Shown piece by piece: positions 53,032-63,709 of a stretch of DNA of 64,000 nucleotides. Origin of the DNA: Symbiodinium kawagutii (Eukaryota; Sar; Dinophyceae; Suessiales; Symbiodiniaceae). The position numbers were made by a program, and so were the translations under genes. The notes under the pieces were generated by a model that had not been told where the DNA came from, ran no database searches, and saw nothing but the letters and a program-made list of their open reading frames with translations. Numbering within the stretch: position 1 is the stretch's first letter; each line of letters starts with the position of its first letter. The stretch is taken from positions 39,966 through 103,965 of the forward strand of contig VSDK01001483.1 of assembly GCA_009767595.1 (NCBI GenBank), given 5' to 3'.

Positions 53032-53320
53032 AGGAAAAAAAGGAAAAAGATGTGAAAAAAGATGCAAAAAAAGATGCAAAAGTGAAGAAAGAAGACGACC
53101 AGGCTGCCCACAGCCGAAGTTGGGACCAACATTGCCAACTCCTCGTCGAATTACAGATTTTCTTGGCAGCGCCCCAGGATACTGATCAAGGTCGGATAGT
53201 TCAACATCCCAAGATAGCAGGGTTTTTGTCTGTGGTATCCCCATGGCATTGCAGCTCTAGTGGGCAAGAGCAGCTGTTGCTTCAGGCTCCTTGCCATGGC
53301 AACTGGGAGTGGTAACTCCA
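53032..53320 (+). CDS. Lysine-rich exon 3
   Basis: After CTCTTTGCTTCAG it reads EKKEKDVKKDAKKDAKVKKE, DDQAAHSRSW and continues to 53315. The 3' edge is uncertain, and another frame (PKLGPTLPTPRRITDFLG) is open from 53095. Confidence 0.42.
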
Positions 53321-53329
53321 GAACCAAGT

Positions 53330-54240
53330 CGCCTTATAATTCCAATGCTACTTAGTTCTCTTATTGAGTATTGTGCATGGCATTTGGAATCATTAGGAAG
53401 CTGTATCAGTGACGCCAAAACAAAACTGTATGACTATGGTGTTTCAAACACGCATTATCGGCAATTTTCCTATCAATCAGCTGATGTTCACTGTATGATG
53501 ATTGACGCTTCTATTCTGCTGTATGTTCTGTCGAATTTTGTTGGCATACGTTTTCACTCAAAAATGAATGGTAGATATTATACCCAGAGACACCACCTGG
53601 ACTCAGAGATTCTTGCGAGCCAGTCTGCAGTGAGCAGATAGCCTTTTTCCTCCATCCATCTCCATCGGACATAGCCCAGGAAAATTCCCACGGCAAACCA
53701 CCTGAAGTGCCATGTTAGATCGCCAGAGGGTATACAAGAAACTATATATTGTTGATTATTGGTTAGTCCTAGGTTCCAGGTCATCTTACTCCAGAGAAAT
53801 GAACCAGTACCATTGGTGCATACACGACATTCACATTTCTATGAGCCATTTTATTCTTGATTATCAATGTCTAGCTGCTATTGGTCGCAAAAAGCATTGG
53901 TTACAGCCAGGATCGGCGATACTCATCAATAGTTGCCAGAGTTAACACCCTACCTCACGATGATTAATCGTTCTCAAGCAATATCAAGAGTCTTTAGTGT
54001 TTGTAGTTCTCACGATTGAATAGGTCTTGTTTGAACTAGATGATGAAGATTGATTAATTCTTTTCTGACCTTTTGTAACCATGGAGTTTTTCTTAATTAC
54101 AAGTTACCCCGGTGAACTCAGGTTCCTATCCCATGTGCCCCAGGTGACTTCCAGCGATCTGAAAGATGAGGTGCCTTCGAAGCAGGACCGGAAATGCGAG
54201 AGGGGGTGGTTGAACGGGGGGACAACGTTTTCCATCTTCA
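53330..54240. other. No supported gene
   Basis: ORFs at 53291-53641 (+), 53784-53578 (-) and 53712-53945 (+) have AT-rich, poor composition and no splice sites. Confidence 0.35.
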
Positions 54241-54560
54241 TAATCATTTGGCAATAAGGGATTAACAAGGACCGTTAATGGTTAGTGAACTACTAGTAAT
54301 GGTTAAACAGTAATGGTTAAACAACTACTTAGAGGGATGATAGCCAACAGTAATGGTTCAACAGCTACTAGCTATAGTGCTTTCTCAATGGCAGTACTTT
54401 CAGTGATGATCCAGTTCATCGAGCATTTAGAGTGATAAACCAATCGTAACTTGTGGGTTCCCTTTTTTGAGAAACCCATCTGGTAATAGTGGTTGGAACT
54501 GCAATGTTAATGATGGCTAATAGTGGTGAACACATGGTTAAACATGGTTGACAAGGGTCA
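54240..54560. repeat. Degenerate AATGGTTAAACA repeats and half element
   Basis: Irregular AATGGTTAAACA and ACTACT steps. 54434-54477 (ATAAACC to CCCTTTTTTGAGAAACC) matches one half of small-element family A. Confidence 0.6.
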
Positions 54561-54864
54561 ATAGTTGTTACGAAGACTCAGACATGTTGAGCTATTGATG
54601 GTACTGCTGCGATACTTTGTTCCAAGGTTGAGTGTGATCCTGCTTCTGCTTTAGGGTTGAAATGCATGCAGTTTGTTGGATGTGCCCCCCAATTGCTACA
54701 TTGTGCCTTGGGATGCAGCTTGGGCTGAACTCCACTGCCAAATCGTGTGTGTGTGTGTGCCCTAACTTATGATTAATGATAGTATGTGAATAGAGATTAA
54801 ATCGACGTGTTATACACCCAACAAGCGACGTTTTATACACTCAACGAGCAACATACTCTTGGTT

Positions 54865-55041
54865 TCATGAGCACCCCATGGCTTTTGCTGTGCCAACATC
54901 AATGAATGGTTTCAGTTGTTGAGCCAGACCTCGTTTGGCGAGTTGGACGCATTGTTTGGTCAGAGGCCGCATGGATCCCGCGGCTTTCTCAATCACATGG
55001 AGACTGCGGGTCGTTTCCTGTTGATGGGTAATTTTGGGAAG
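54865..55041 (-). CDS. Terminal exon of an unknown gene
   Basis: Starts after GGGTGAATTCACAG in phase 0 and reads LPKITHQQETTRSLHVIEKA, SMRPLTKQCVQLAKRGLAQQ and KPFIDVGTAKAMGCS, then TGA: 58 residues, basic and probably helical. No competing plus frame. Confidence 0.57.
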   Translation of the reverse strand, partial: LPKITHQQETTRSLHVIEKAAGSMRPLTKQCVQLAKRGLAQQLKPFIDVGTAKAMGCS

Positions 55042-55365
55042 CTGTGAATTCACCCTGACGCAATGGTCATTTGGGGTTGTCAGGCGTCACAATTCACATA
55101 TTCTATGCCTTGACGAAGTGGAGTAGAGCCTTCTTCACCCCTGTTGGTACCTGGGACTTTCTACATTCTTCTCCTGTACAGGCAGCAGTGACAGGGGTTG
55201 CTTGAGCCCACACATGGAGAGACATAGCTAGAGTAAGTGCATGCATTTTTGGTGCGTCAACAGCAACCCCAATACAGAAACAGCTGAATCAACAAGAACA
55301 GCAGCAAGAACAGCCGCCTTCACCAACAAGCACTGGAACGACCCAAGCACAATAACATCTAAGGA

Positions 55366-55430
55366 CAGGAGCACCACCCCCATCCCCACCACCACCACCA
55401 CCACCAACGGCAACGGCAACGGCAACGCTA
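55366..55430. repeat. CAC/CCA and AACGGC microsatellites
   Basis: Pure ACC triplets, then four GGCAAC 6-mers, directly upstream of the RG-rich exon. Confidence 0.9.
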
Positions 55431-55451
55431 AGACGTCCTTGCTGCGTGCAG

Positions 55452-55514
55452 GAGCAGGTTGCGCCTTCCAAGGGCTCCAAGGGCCGCGGACGCGGTCGAG
55501 GCCCTCGCCGTTGA
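55452..55514 (+). CDS. RG-rich terminal exon
   Basis: Starts after TTGCTGCGTGCAG in phase 0 and reads EQVAPSKGSKGRGRGRGPRR, then TGA. Nearly every codon ends in G or C. RG-rich tails are common in RNA- and DNA-binding proteins. It may close the lysine-rich gene upstream. Other frames across this GC-rich patch are open as well (128 codons plus, 111 minus). Confidence 0.45.
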   Translation, partial: EQVAPSKGSKGRGRGRGPRR

Positions 55515-55730
55515 CCGCTGCTGCGATTCCCCGGTCGTGTTTTTGGGGCACCGGCGATTCCACTCATAGATGCTCATGGATCTTCATGGGGATTCAGGAA
55601 ATCTGCAAGGAAACTAGATATCCATAGATATTGTTGTGTTGATTTTCCATAGGAAACTAGCATCTCATAAGGATTTACTTTGATTCTGTTTCCAGATTAT
55701 TGTTGTGCCTGCGTCTTGATGTGTAATCAG

Positions 55731-55926
55731 CAACAGCAATCGCAGGCAGCCTGGCCACGGTCACTCACATTGCCATGCCAGATTTGCTGCCATTGAATCT
55801 CGTCCCCTGGCCTTGGTCGTGGGCGATTGGGGTGGACAAACCTATCATAGTTGGTGGTTTTTAACATTTCACATGTTCCCCAAGGGTTGGGATGACGGGT
55901 GGTTCAACCACCAACCAGTAGCATAG
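55731..55926 (+). CDS. Terminal exon of an unknown gene
   Basis: After TGATGTGTAATCAG (phase 2) it reads HARFAAIESRPLALVVGDWG and GQTYHSWWFLTFHMFPKGWD, then DGWFNHQPVA and TAG. Rich in aromatic residues. The frame is long and clean, with no strong antisense rival. Confidence 0.48.
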
Positions 55927-55934
55927 GATATATA

Positions 55935-56225
55935 TCATAGACATTGGCAGATAAGTACTGATGACAATGAATCAACAATTTTGAACATGGCGATTCGTGT
56001 TGTAGAAAACCACCCAGCTGCTGGCATAGCGATGCAGCCAAGAGCCGGTGCAACCCAGCCATCCGAAAGGTCTCGTCGGCTAGGCTTAGCAATCTCTAAG
56101 TTTGGGCGTTGCCGAGGCAGCACAAGATGTAATCCTGGCATTGTTTCATGGCCGTAGCCCACGGCTTTGCAGGCCGACCGAAGGGCAAAGCAAAACTTCA
56201 AATCCCAAGTCGCTTGGCGAGTCAA
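55935..56225. CDS. Coding-like island, strand unresolved
   Basis: Minus reads LADETFRMAGLHRLLAASLC. Plus reads AMQPRAGATQPSERSRRLGL after TTCGTGTTGTAG. Both have usable splice sites. Only coding-like composition is claimed. Confidence 0.25.
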
Positions 56226-56229
56226 CGTG

Positions 56230-56769
56230 TGCAGCGTGGAGAAATGATGAGAAATTGAACAGAGAAAAGAGAGGTTGAAAACAAAGTTTGAGAAATTCTG
56301 AGAAATTGCAACTACACTTACGAGAAAACATGAGAAAAGCAGAGGTCATTGAACTTTAAACTTGAATTGTCCACGAGTCAAATTGCAAGACAAGAGTTGA
56401 ACAGTTGAACAAGGCTTGACTCAGTTCATTTTGGAGGGGCTTGACCATAACTGCTTGGTCATTTGCGACCACCCGCTTCGGCCATCCATGTTTCAGAGAT
56501 AAAAATCATCAACCATGCGCACACAAGCTGCCATCAACCCTGAAATCCTATGCGTTATAACCATATGAGTCATATACTTGCCGTGCAGTCTTTCTTCGTC
56601 AATGGTTTGGAGTGGGCATCAACATCATATCCCTTGGGTCGGAGTACTGCCTTATGCTTGTTTGGCCAGAATATTACGACCCCATGTTTTTCACACTATC
56701 CTATGATTAATGCAATTGATTTTAAACTTATATGTATATATGTATATATATATATACAGGAACATAGAC
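56230..56769. other. No gene; AGAAA repeats and TA run
   Basis: GAGAAATT/GAGAAAAG steps at 56240-56340 and a TA microsatellite at 56733-56755. No coding support. Confidence 0.6.
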
Positions 56770-56862
56770 CTAAAAAAGGGAACCCCCGCGCAAATAGGTT
56801 GGTTTATTACCATGAATGGCTAATACTGGATCCTTTATGTAGGGACCCCCTATGTTGAGAAC
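56770..56862. mobile_element. Small inverted-repeat element, family A copy 3
   Basis: Inverted relative to the other copies. AAGGGAACCCCC on the left and AGGGACCCCCTATGTTGAGA on the right surround GGTTTATTACCATGAATGGC, the complement of the family A centre. Confidence 0.65.
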
Positions 56863-56902
56863 CACAATATATATGTATCTGTTCTTTTGTTGATCTTTTG
56901 AT

Positions 56903-57172
56903 ATGACTTGCCTCATGATTCCAAGGTACCATGGCCATTGCACGTTGTTCTGCCAGTTTGGAGGGGCCCAGGAACCCGTTGCGGTTGAACCATGGATCCA
57001 GCCACGCCGAGGTCCTGTCGCCACTCCACAGTCTCCAGGTGGAAAGCTGCCCCTCGATGTTTCTAGGGAAGCAACCAGGACCCACCAGGACCTACACAAG
57101 ATGTTGTCGCAAATTCTATGCCGCTGCCAGCTATTTGACCCCGAAGATGTGAATTTTGAAAGAAACCAGTGA
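56903..57172 (+). CDS. Coding-like segment, strand uncertain
   Basis: Reads VAVEPWIQPRRGPVATPQSP and EATRTHQDLHKMLSQILCRC, ending in TGA. A second plus frame and a minus frame (RTSAWLDPWFNRNGFLGPSK) have even higher G/C third positions. Confidence 0.28.
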   Translation: MTCLMIPRYHGHCTLFCQFGGAQEPVAVEPWIQPRRGPVATPQSPGGKLPLDVSREATRTHQDLHKMLSQILCRCQLFDPEDVNFERNQ

Positions 57173-57681
57173 AAGATATGGAAAACCAGGTGAAACCATA
57201 TGAAACCTGCAATTTTGGTTGCACCTTTGCTGCGAGTTCATCATCCTGCCTCACAGGGCGTCAACGTGTCACCATTTTCTGCTCGTCAGGTCAGGACGAG
57301 CGGAAACGCAAAGTCTTTCCACAAGTCACTGGTGGAGCCAAAGTTTTAAGGCTTGGCGCCGCCGGCTGCGACAATCCCAAGGTGCCAGTGCTTTGCAATC
57401 TCCATCTCCAAGATGTTTGTCAACATAATTATTATGTGTTCTTTCTTTATTGTTGTGTTTATTTATTTATCACTTTTTATCAACAGTTTACGTATTTTTG
57501 TTGTTTGTATGCATATAAATGCCGGGGCACTTCCAACGAGCAATGCCGGGAATGGTGTTTCCAGGGATTGCTTGCTGGTTGGTGGGATGCGTATAGAGTT
57601 GAGCCATGTCATTCAACCAAGCTTCCTCCTGTTGGTGAGATATGGCGAGAACTAAGAGCATTCTCAAACAGACACTTCTAG
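57169..57681 (+). CDS. 170-codon open frame, two coding-like ends
   Basis: The first half contains DERKRKVFPQVTGGAKVLRL after TGCTCGTCAG. The middle is AT-rich and probably intron. The last third reads NEQCREWCFQGLLAGWWDAY and KLPPVGEIWRELRAFSNRHF before TAG. A competing frame in the last third has similar quality. Confidence 0.33.
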   Translation: MKDMENQVKPYETCNFGCTFAASSSSCLTGRQRVTIFCSSGQDERKRKVFPQVTGGAKVLRLGAAGCDNPKVPVLCNLHLQDVCQHNYYVFFLYCCVYLFITFYQQFTYFCCLYAYKCRGTSNEQCREWCFQGLLAGWWDAYRVEPCHSTKLPPVGEIWRELRAFSNRHF

Positions 57682-57689
57682 TCAGAAAG

Positions 57690-59150
57690 ACCAGATATAA
57701 TCGCTTAACTAAATAACGCTAATATTAAAATGCAAGATTATGCACAATCTATATTCACATCATGTAAGATCCATATTCAGAAGGCCAATTTGATGGTACA
57801 TCACCTGGTATTTTTGGTCATACTGGTGGTTGAAACAAGATTCCATTTCATTCGTTGATACTTGTCACCATTGCACATGGCCCCTGCTACTTTTTTGACC
57901 ACCGGCGATTCAGAATGGTTTATCAACCAGGACTAGCTGCATCGTTTTGTAATGGCTGACAATATCTGATAATGGTTGACAATGGGGGATAATGACCGAC
58001 AATAGTGGTTGAACAACTACTGGTTGGTGGTTTGATTGACATGTTGTATGTTCTCCAATATTTAGAGGGCTGGCTAGTTAACTCATTTTTTGGGTGGCTT
58101 CCGGCTACCGTTGGGAAGCATGACACCAACCCATTATGAACCATTAATGAGCCATTAATGAACCGTTTTGAGACATTAGCCAGCCATCATCAACCATTTA
58201 TGAACCTCGATCAACCATTGATGAACCACTATATAAATGACGATTCATCGACCGCTGCTAAGAATTAGTGAGTCATTAGGTATTCATCAATCAAGGATTG
58301 ATCAGCAACATTGGAATAGCCACATGCGTTAGCCACATTGGTTGGCCACATTCTGGTTCCTTGGCCCAAATCGTTCTTTCGTCACCCCGGACCGCAGGTT
58401 AGACCTCAAGGCTTGGTGTGACGGGTCCTGGAAGGTCATGGAGTTAATCGATGGTGGATTAATATTAATTGATGGTTATCTAGTCATAGCGAACAATTAA
58501 TGGTGAATGGTCAATCAATGGTTAATACTAGTTCTGGTCAATCATGGTAAATTCACATTTTTACTCATGCTAAAAACTTGTTTTTCGAGGCTAATTATGG
58601 TGAACTAATGATGCTTGATGAGATGGCTACTAACAGTTGATCATGGCAAATACCGGTAGATGTCTAGTAGTGGTTGTAATCGTTAATATGACGGTGGCTG
58701 GTAATGGTTGATTCTGGTGATGGTTAAAGATGCTTAACGAGGAGGGATGATAAACTGATAAACCGACAACCAACCAGCCATGATGGGGATGGATAGATAC
58801 CAGCAAACCACGACGCAAGTTTCAAACATCGGCAGACAACTTGAGGGGATCTAAGCAACTGGATATTCACACTCAACAATATCAACAATCAGGATCTACT
58901 GCTACCGGGTCAGCCACTAAGCCTTGGAAGTCAAGAGCTAAGTGCCCTTGCAATTGATCCCCAGGGCTCTGAATCTCTCAGTTGAGATGCTCACCTGGCT
59001 AGTCAGAGCCATGAGGATCAGGATGTCGGAAGGGGTATAGCCTTATCATCAGGGCTGCGTCGTAGGATATTGTAAGCACTTGTAGGCATGTCATCAATGT
59101 AGATTGTAGGGATACAAGATGATACACGAGTCACGCATATGTGTTTAGAT
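57690..59150. repeat. Degenerate TGGTTGATAATGG-like DNA
   Basis: From about 57930 to 58760 the sequence is built from variants of GGTTGACAATGG, AACCATTAATGAG and GATCAACCATTGATG. No gene is supported in the whole interval. Confidence 0.7.
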
Positions 59151-59284
59151 ATTTATGTGTGCGCATTTGCTAAGCCTGATTCATGGGTACAGTAGCCGGA
59201 TGAATTTTGCTGATCAAAAAAGTAAAGGTGGGTATTTGAGAGGGTCTAATCACATTGTAACTATGACGGAATCTTTGATTCTGA

Positions 59285-59640
59285 TACACAAGTGCAACAA
59301 ACATTCAATTTTGGAAGAGTCCTTGATGCTTTGGCACAACACTGGAACATTTTGGAGGAGCACTTTTGCAAGTACTGTAGATTGGTGGGGAGCGATGTAC
59401 CTTTGAGCCCCAAGGCTGCACGACACAGATTGCTTGGATCGGGCGTTGCGTGGGACGACAAAACTCATCTACGGCTATGCGGTCCTTCAAAATGTAAGAT
59501 CGTCATCTCATGCTTATCCCCTGCTTCACCGACACTAAATCATGCAGAATGAGTGACACAGCCTCTCATCGAGGAAGAGAAGGAAGAGCTTCCAGAGAAC
59601 GAGGCAAAGGCGAACGGATCTGGGATATTTGGATCTGTCC
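59285..59640 (+). CDS. Two exons joined in phase 1
   Basis: Exon 1 reads GRVLDALAQHWNILEEHFCK, SDVPLSPKAARHRLLGSGVA and WDDKTHLRLCGPSK and ends AAAT|GTAAGA (59493). Exon 2 (from 59554, after TGCAGAATGAG) reads TQPLIEEEKEELPENEAKAN and GSGIFGS, possibly ending at TCT|GTCCAA. The intron is 60 nt. The second exon is strongly acidic. The 5' edge of exon 1 is unclear. No family recognised. Confidence 0.55.
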
Positions 59641-59819
59641 AAAATGTTGACTGTAAATTAGTCAATATGATTTGCAATCATTCACCAGTATGGACAACTA
59701 CTTCAAAAAGATTCTTCAAAAAGCACCATATAGTGATTTCACCCATCATATCGACATCATTTTTGGATGGTTCTGGATGCCCAATTATCACTGAACAGTT
59801 CCACGTTGGAAGCTAGCAG

Positions 59820-61430
59820 TCTTTGTTTTCCTCGACAAGGTTGTGATGCAAGATCCACAAGAACAAGCAACTACCAGTTATGCCATAGATAGGTGGTTTT
59901 CCTCAAGGTATGAGTGGGGTTTTAGATCTCCCGTGGCTGCATCGATGTGTACATACCATGTGTAACGAATCTGACCATCCTGGAGTAGATGGAATATCAA
60001 GCCCCGTGGAGCCCAATATGTAAATGATCTCCGATGATCTTCTGAATATGGGCGATATTCTATTTACATTCGTGGAAAGATTCTGACACCAATCCGGCTC
60101 GTTTTCGTACTAGCTCAGTTTTGCGTACTAGCTCAGGAATTGGGCTAGTGACATGTACCTGAACCCGCAACGTACCCATTTGTAATTTTAACGAGTACTA
60201 CTTTTAAATTGGGCACGGCATTCAAAGATAGACCGTGCTACCTCATGGGATCTGTGCCGGCTCAAAACGTTGGATTTTTTGATTTCTCAGGTAGACGGGC
60301 TAGGTTGAGCTCGGGTGGGATTGTTTCTGGAGATTTTGGATTTAGGATGGTTATATAATGTTGCACATACATGCAGGGCATGCAGGGAAAACATGCACGA
60401 GGGTGTGCATCACCGTCATCCAGTTGAAGGAGTATAAACAGTTCCAGACCTTTGCCATTTCTTATCCTTGTGAATCAGCTACGGTTCTTACTGAACCTGG
60501 GGACAAGTGCTGGTAAGAATCCGACCAGCTTAAACAAATTACAAGGGATATCTAAACCGCCTGGTTTGCCATTTTGCACGATGGTGCTTGGGGATCACAG
60601 TTTCACATCGATTGAATGAATCGATGCACTACGCTAGCTCCAAAATGCGCTTGTCAGATGGGCAAATCAATACTCAGACTTTGCAAAGGAAAGTGAAAGG
60701 CTAATCAATACTCAATTCTTTCATGACAAAAAGGGATTGATTGAGTATAGTTGAAAGCAACCAAAGTCTGATCTGAAGTCAAATTGCCAACCCTTGCTTA
60801 TATCAAACATGCAGTGCTTTGCCTGCATGTAGGAATGAATGAATTCGAATACAAATACAGCTACATGCAGAATATTGCAGAGTCACTCACACACATGCAT
60901 TTACACATGCAAATATTCTCTCGCTCACATATGCACGCATATATCCACATTTGTTTGGACCCTTGGAGATTTCGATTGTTTTGGTTGCCTACAAAATGAT
61001 CCATGAAATCAGCTGGGTCTCTCAGCTGGTCTCCTGTTGAATGCCCGAAAACAGCATTCGTTTGATGTTGGATGTTCACTTGACATTCATCCCATGGATG
61101 ACTCATCACACAGTGACTTTGCGACAATTTTTTCGGTAGCTGCCGTGACAAAATTCATTTTCATTCATCGATATTTCACTTTGTGACTCTGGGTCATTAC
61201 CATACGACACAATCGCTCTCTCCAAAGTCAGAGTGATCACACAGGAATAAGCAACAAAACCATGACACATCCTAACTATCCAAGCTGATACCATGAACGA
61301 TACCTAACGATAGTACATTCTCAAAATGATACCATGAACAAATGTCCATGAAATGTTTGAAGCCTGCTGAGTGAGGGGCAAGTAGCCAACAACCTCTATT
61401 GAACATAAATGAAATGCATGGTATTTCATG
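59820..61430. other. No supported gene
   Basis: Only short frames (60784-60999 +, 61151-60861 -, 61294-61106 -), none with splice sites. GTACTAGCTCAG is repeated at about 60108 and 60126. Confidence 0.4.
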
Positions 61431-61435
61431 GGTAG

Positions 61436-61478
61436 TTCATCTACCCAGATCTACCCAGATCTACCCATATCTACTCAT
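61436..61478. repeat. Tandem ATCTACCCAG repeat
   Basis: Four units of 11 bp, the last two slightly changed, directly upstream of the following exon. Confidence 0.88.
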
Positions 61479-61488
61479 TTGCTGATAG

Positions 61489-61594
61489 CTTACACCACGA
61501 GCCCAGGCGGCAGATGCTGGAGAAGTCAGGTGGCGAAACTGCCCCGCTGATGTATCCTACATCACTAGCAGGTAGTGCAAAACGTCAAGAATAA
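61489..61594 (+). CDS. Terminal-exon candidate
   Basis: Reads PRRQMLEKSGGETAPLMYPT and LAGSAKRQE and ends in TAA. Acceptors are possible at TGATAG (61488) and CACGAG (61501). Confidence 0.48.
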
Positions 61595-61604
61595 ACTGAG
61601 GATT

Positions 61605-61713
61605 AAAACTGATCTTGCTGTTGGTGGATGAATTTGTTGGAAATCATGCCCAAAAGCTGCTGAGGAGTCACACGATTCACAATATTGGACCAGGAAACCA
61701 GGCCCTTTAAGAC
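61605..61713 (+). CDS. Exon-like segment
   Basis: Reads LLLVDEFVGNHAQKLLRSHT and HNIGPGNQAL before TAA. No acceptor identified. Confidence 0.3.
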
Positions 61714-62019
61714 CTTTAGTTGAAGTAGTTCTGGATGGAACTGTGGTTTTGACCGCTCAACCAAGCCTGTCTATGGCTAGCAACAGTCAACCCCAAGTGT
61801 TGCCGATTAAAAAGGACATCCTTTCAATTTGGTTTTCGGGACCTTCCATGCATTAATCATGTTAATTATTATGTATCACATAATATGATAAGATGATAAT
61901 ATGATACTATTCCTGTGTATCATCTTATGTTTTATATGCACATGATATGATAAGATGAGAAAAGATGATAGATAATTTGATACTAATCATGTGCATACGT
62001 ACATTACCCTGCATTGCAG

Positions 62020-62142
62020 TGTTGGCACTTGGTGTGCCACCAGGACCTCCGAAGCCGAAGCCAATGCTGCCAATGCCACCGTTCCTGCGGGTGCGGCCGA
62101 GGAAACGTGACAAAAAAGATGCTGTCCGCTGTCCGCAGAACG
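62020..62142 (+). CDS. Proline-rich basic exon
   Basis: Bounded by TACCCTGCATTGCAG and AACG|GTTGTA. It reads LALGVPPGPPKPKPMLPMPP and FLRVRPRKRDKKDAVRC. Most codons end in G/C. The proline run is followed by a basic cluster that could act as a nuclear signal. The minus strand gives a glycine-rich frame. Confidence 0.43.
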
Positions 62143-62457
62143 GTTGTATGAAATATTATGAAATAGTGTTTAAATGATAGATTAATATGTATTTGAAGTG
62201 GTTATATGGGTTATTGCCCATGACCAAACTAGCAACATGGAAGCATTCAACACCACATGGAAGGTTTGTTACTATGTGCTTACTATGTTTGTTATAACTG
62301 AATTGTCAACAGCAACTGTGTATGACCAGCCTAGCAAGAACCACAGCACGGCGAGCAACAACTACCAACAGCAATAACCCATGACAATTATCGACTGAAC
62401 AACAGCAATAGCAGCCACTTCAATAACAAGCCACTAGCAATGATTGATCATGGTTGG

Positions 62458-62652
62458 TCAGTATTGGAAGTTTGAATGAACTTGCCACTGGTAAGCGTCC
62501 ACATGGCTCATGGGCAAGAGGTAAATCATATGGAAAATCTCCTGCGCGCTTTGCATCGGAGGGGGTACTTCAGCAGGGTACATGAGGAACTCGCACGATT
62601 CTGAACCAGGAATCCCTGGAACTCCGATGGCGGATTCGATCGGTTTTTCGGG
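62458..62652 (-). CDS. Terminal exon of an unknown gene
   Basis: Starts after the excellent acceptor CCCCCTGCTGTTTACAG in phase 0. It reads EKPIESAIGVPGIPGSESCE, FLMYPAEVPPPMQSAQEIFH and LPMSHVDAYQWQVHSNFQY, ending in TGA: 64 residues. The plus strand has an 87-codon ORF of lesser quality. This is one of the best-supported exons in the window. Confidence 0.6.
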   Translation of the reverse strand, partial: PEKPIESAIGVPGIPGSESCEFLMYPAEVPPPMQSAQEIFHMIYLLPMSHVDAYQWQVHSNFQY

Positions 62653-62870
62653 CTGTAAACAGCAGGGGGATTGGGTTGAGCCACATCTATTGGTCCGCCA
62701 AATCTCGCAGGGTTGCTGGACCCAGTATATGCAGGATGGAAGTAACAGTTGCTTGACTATAGGATTTGGTGCTGCTAGGTGCATGGATTCACCAGCAAAG
62801 ACATATATGGATCACCAGCTGTCGAAAGCAACATATCTACTGTAATTGAACTTGTGATGCAAGCTGTTTG

Positions 62871-63129
62871 TCAGTGCCAACGAGATGGATTCCATAGCAA
62901 GAGGCCTGGTTGCTCCCTGGTTGGGCTTTCTTCTTGGGTTTCAAAGTGTTGTCGAGTCAACTGGAGTGCTAAGCAGATTGGGCTTGTGCACGCCACATTC
63001 CAAGAAGTTGCTTGGTGCCTTTTTGTGCTCTGGTTGAAGCTTGCCATCAACGCATGGGAGGCCACATGAGGCCATCAATCCCAATCGATGAAGGATCCTC
63101 TCATAGTATTGCTGACGTCCCATGACCAA
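62871..63129 (-). CDS. Upstream coding-like blocks
   Basis: Two overlapping minus frames. 63129-62941 reads QQYYERILHRLGLMASCGLP. 63065-62871 reads ALQLTRQHFETQEESPTREQ. They may include an exon upstream of 62652-62458. Confidence 0.3.
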
Positions 63130-63378
63130 CGCTGAAAAAAAAGCGACAACGTGGCTTAAACTTGTCGATCTGAAGAGGGTGGCTGAATTATTGGACCACG
63201 CATGTCCAGCTAACGACCCTTGGCATCTCTTTTAAGTATACTATTTGGAAATCGAATATGGAGCCACAGACATGGGTTATCTCATAATATGTTCTTGCAT
63301 CCACCTTCATCAATGAGAAACAAAGCACATTTCCATCCTTCTGTGCTGTGGAACGCAATGGCATGGCTTGGGCGCAGC

Positions 63379-63499
63379 GGGCCCTGACAAAATGGCGGCG
63401 GTCCGCAGCAACTGGGTGGAGAGCAAAGACAAAGGCGTGACGACGAGCGACATGGTGAGAGCAGTTGTTGACGAGCTGTCTATGTCATTGAAGATTGAG
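63379..63499 (+). CDS. Exon with ATG and GT donor
   Basis: After GGGCGCAG it reads MAAVRSNWVESKDKGVTTSD and MVRAVVDELSMSLKIE, ending GAG|GTCAGT. Strong G/C third positions. The ATG at 63392 could be the true start, in which case this is a first coding exon. Confidence 0.52.
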
Positions 63500-63514
63500 G
63501 TCAGTTCCGTTCAC

Positions 63515-63709
63515 TTATGAGTTGCTTCCTGGAACTTCAAGCCTTAGTTCGACCAGTTGTTCTGGTTGGTTTTCATCCAAACTTCCATCGAAGATCTTAA
63601 GTGTCGTGGCACTAAGGGAAAGTTGTGATGTTTTGTCATTTTTGTTCAATAGAGTCTTCATCATTTGCATCCTTGTCAGCGCCCAAATCAAGCTAGTTGG
63701 ACTCTCCAA
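63515..63709 (-). CDS. 64-codon open frame, terminal
   Basis: Reads MMKTLLNKNDKTSQLSLSAT, TLKIFDGSLDENQPEQLVEL and RLEVPGSNS before TAA. Good composition, AT-rich codons. If real, it lies inside the intron that follows the plus-strand exon ending at 63499. Confidence 0.38.
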   Translation of the reverse strand: MESPTSLIWALTRMQMMKTLLNKNDKTSQLSLSATTLKIFDGSLDENQPEQLVELRLEVPGSNS

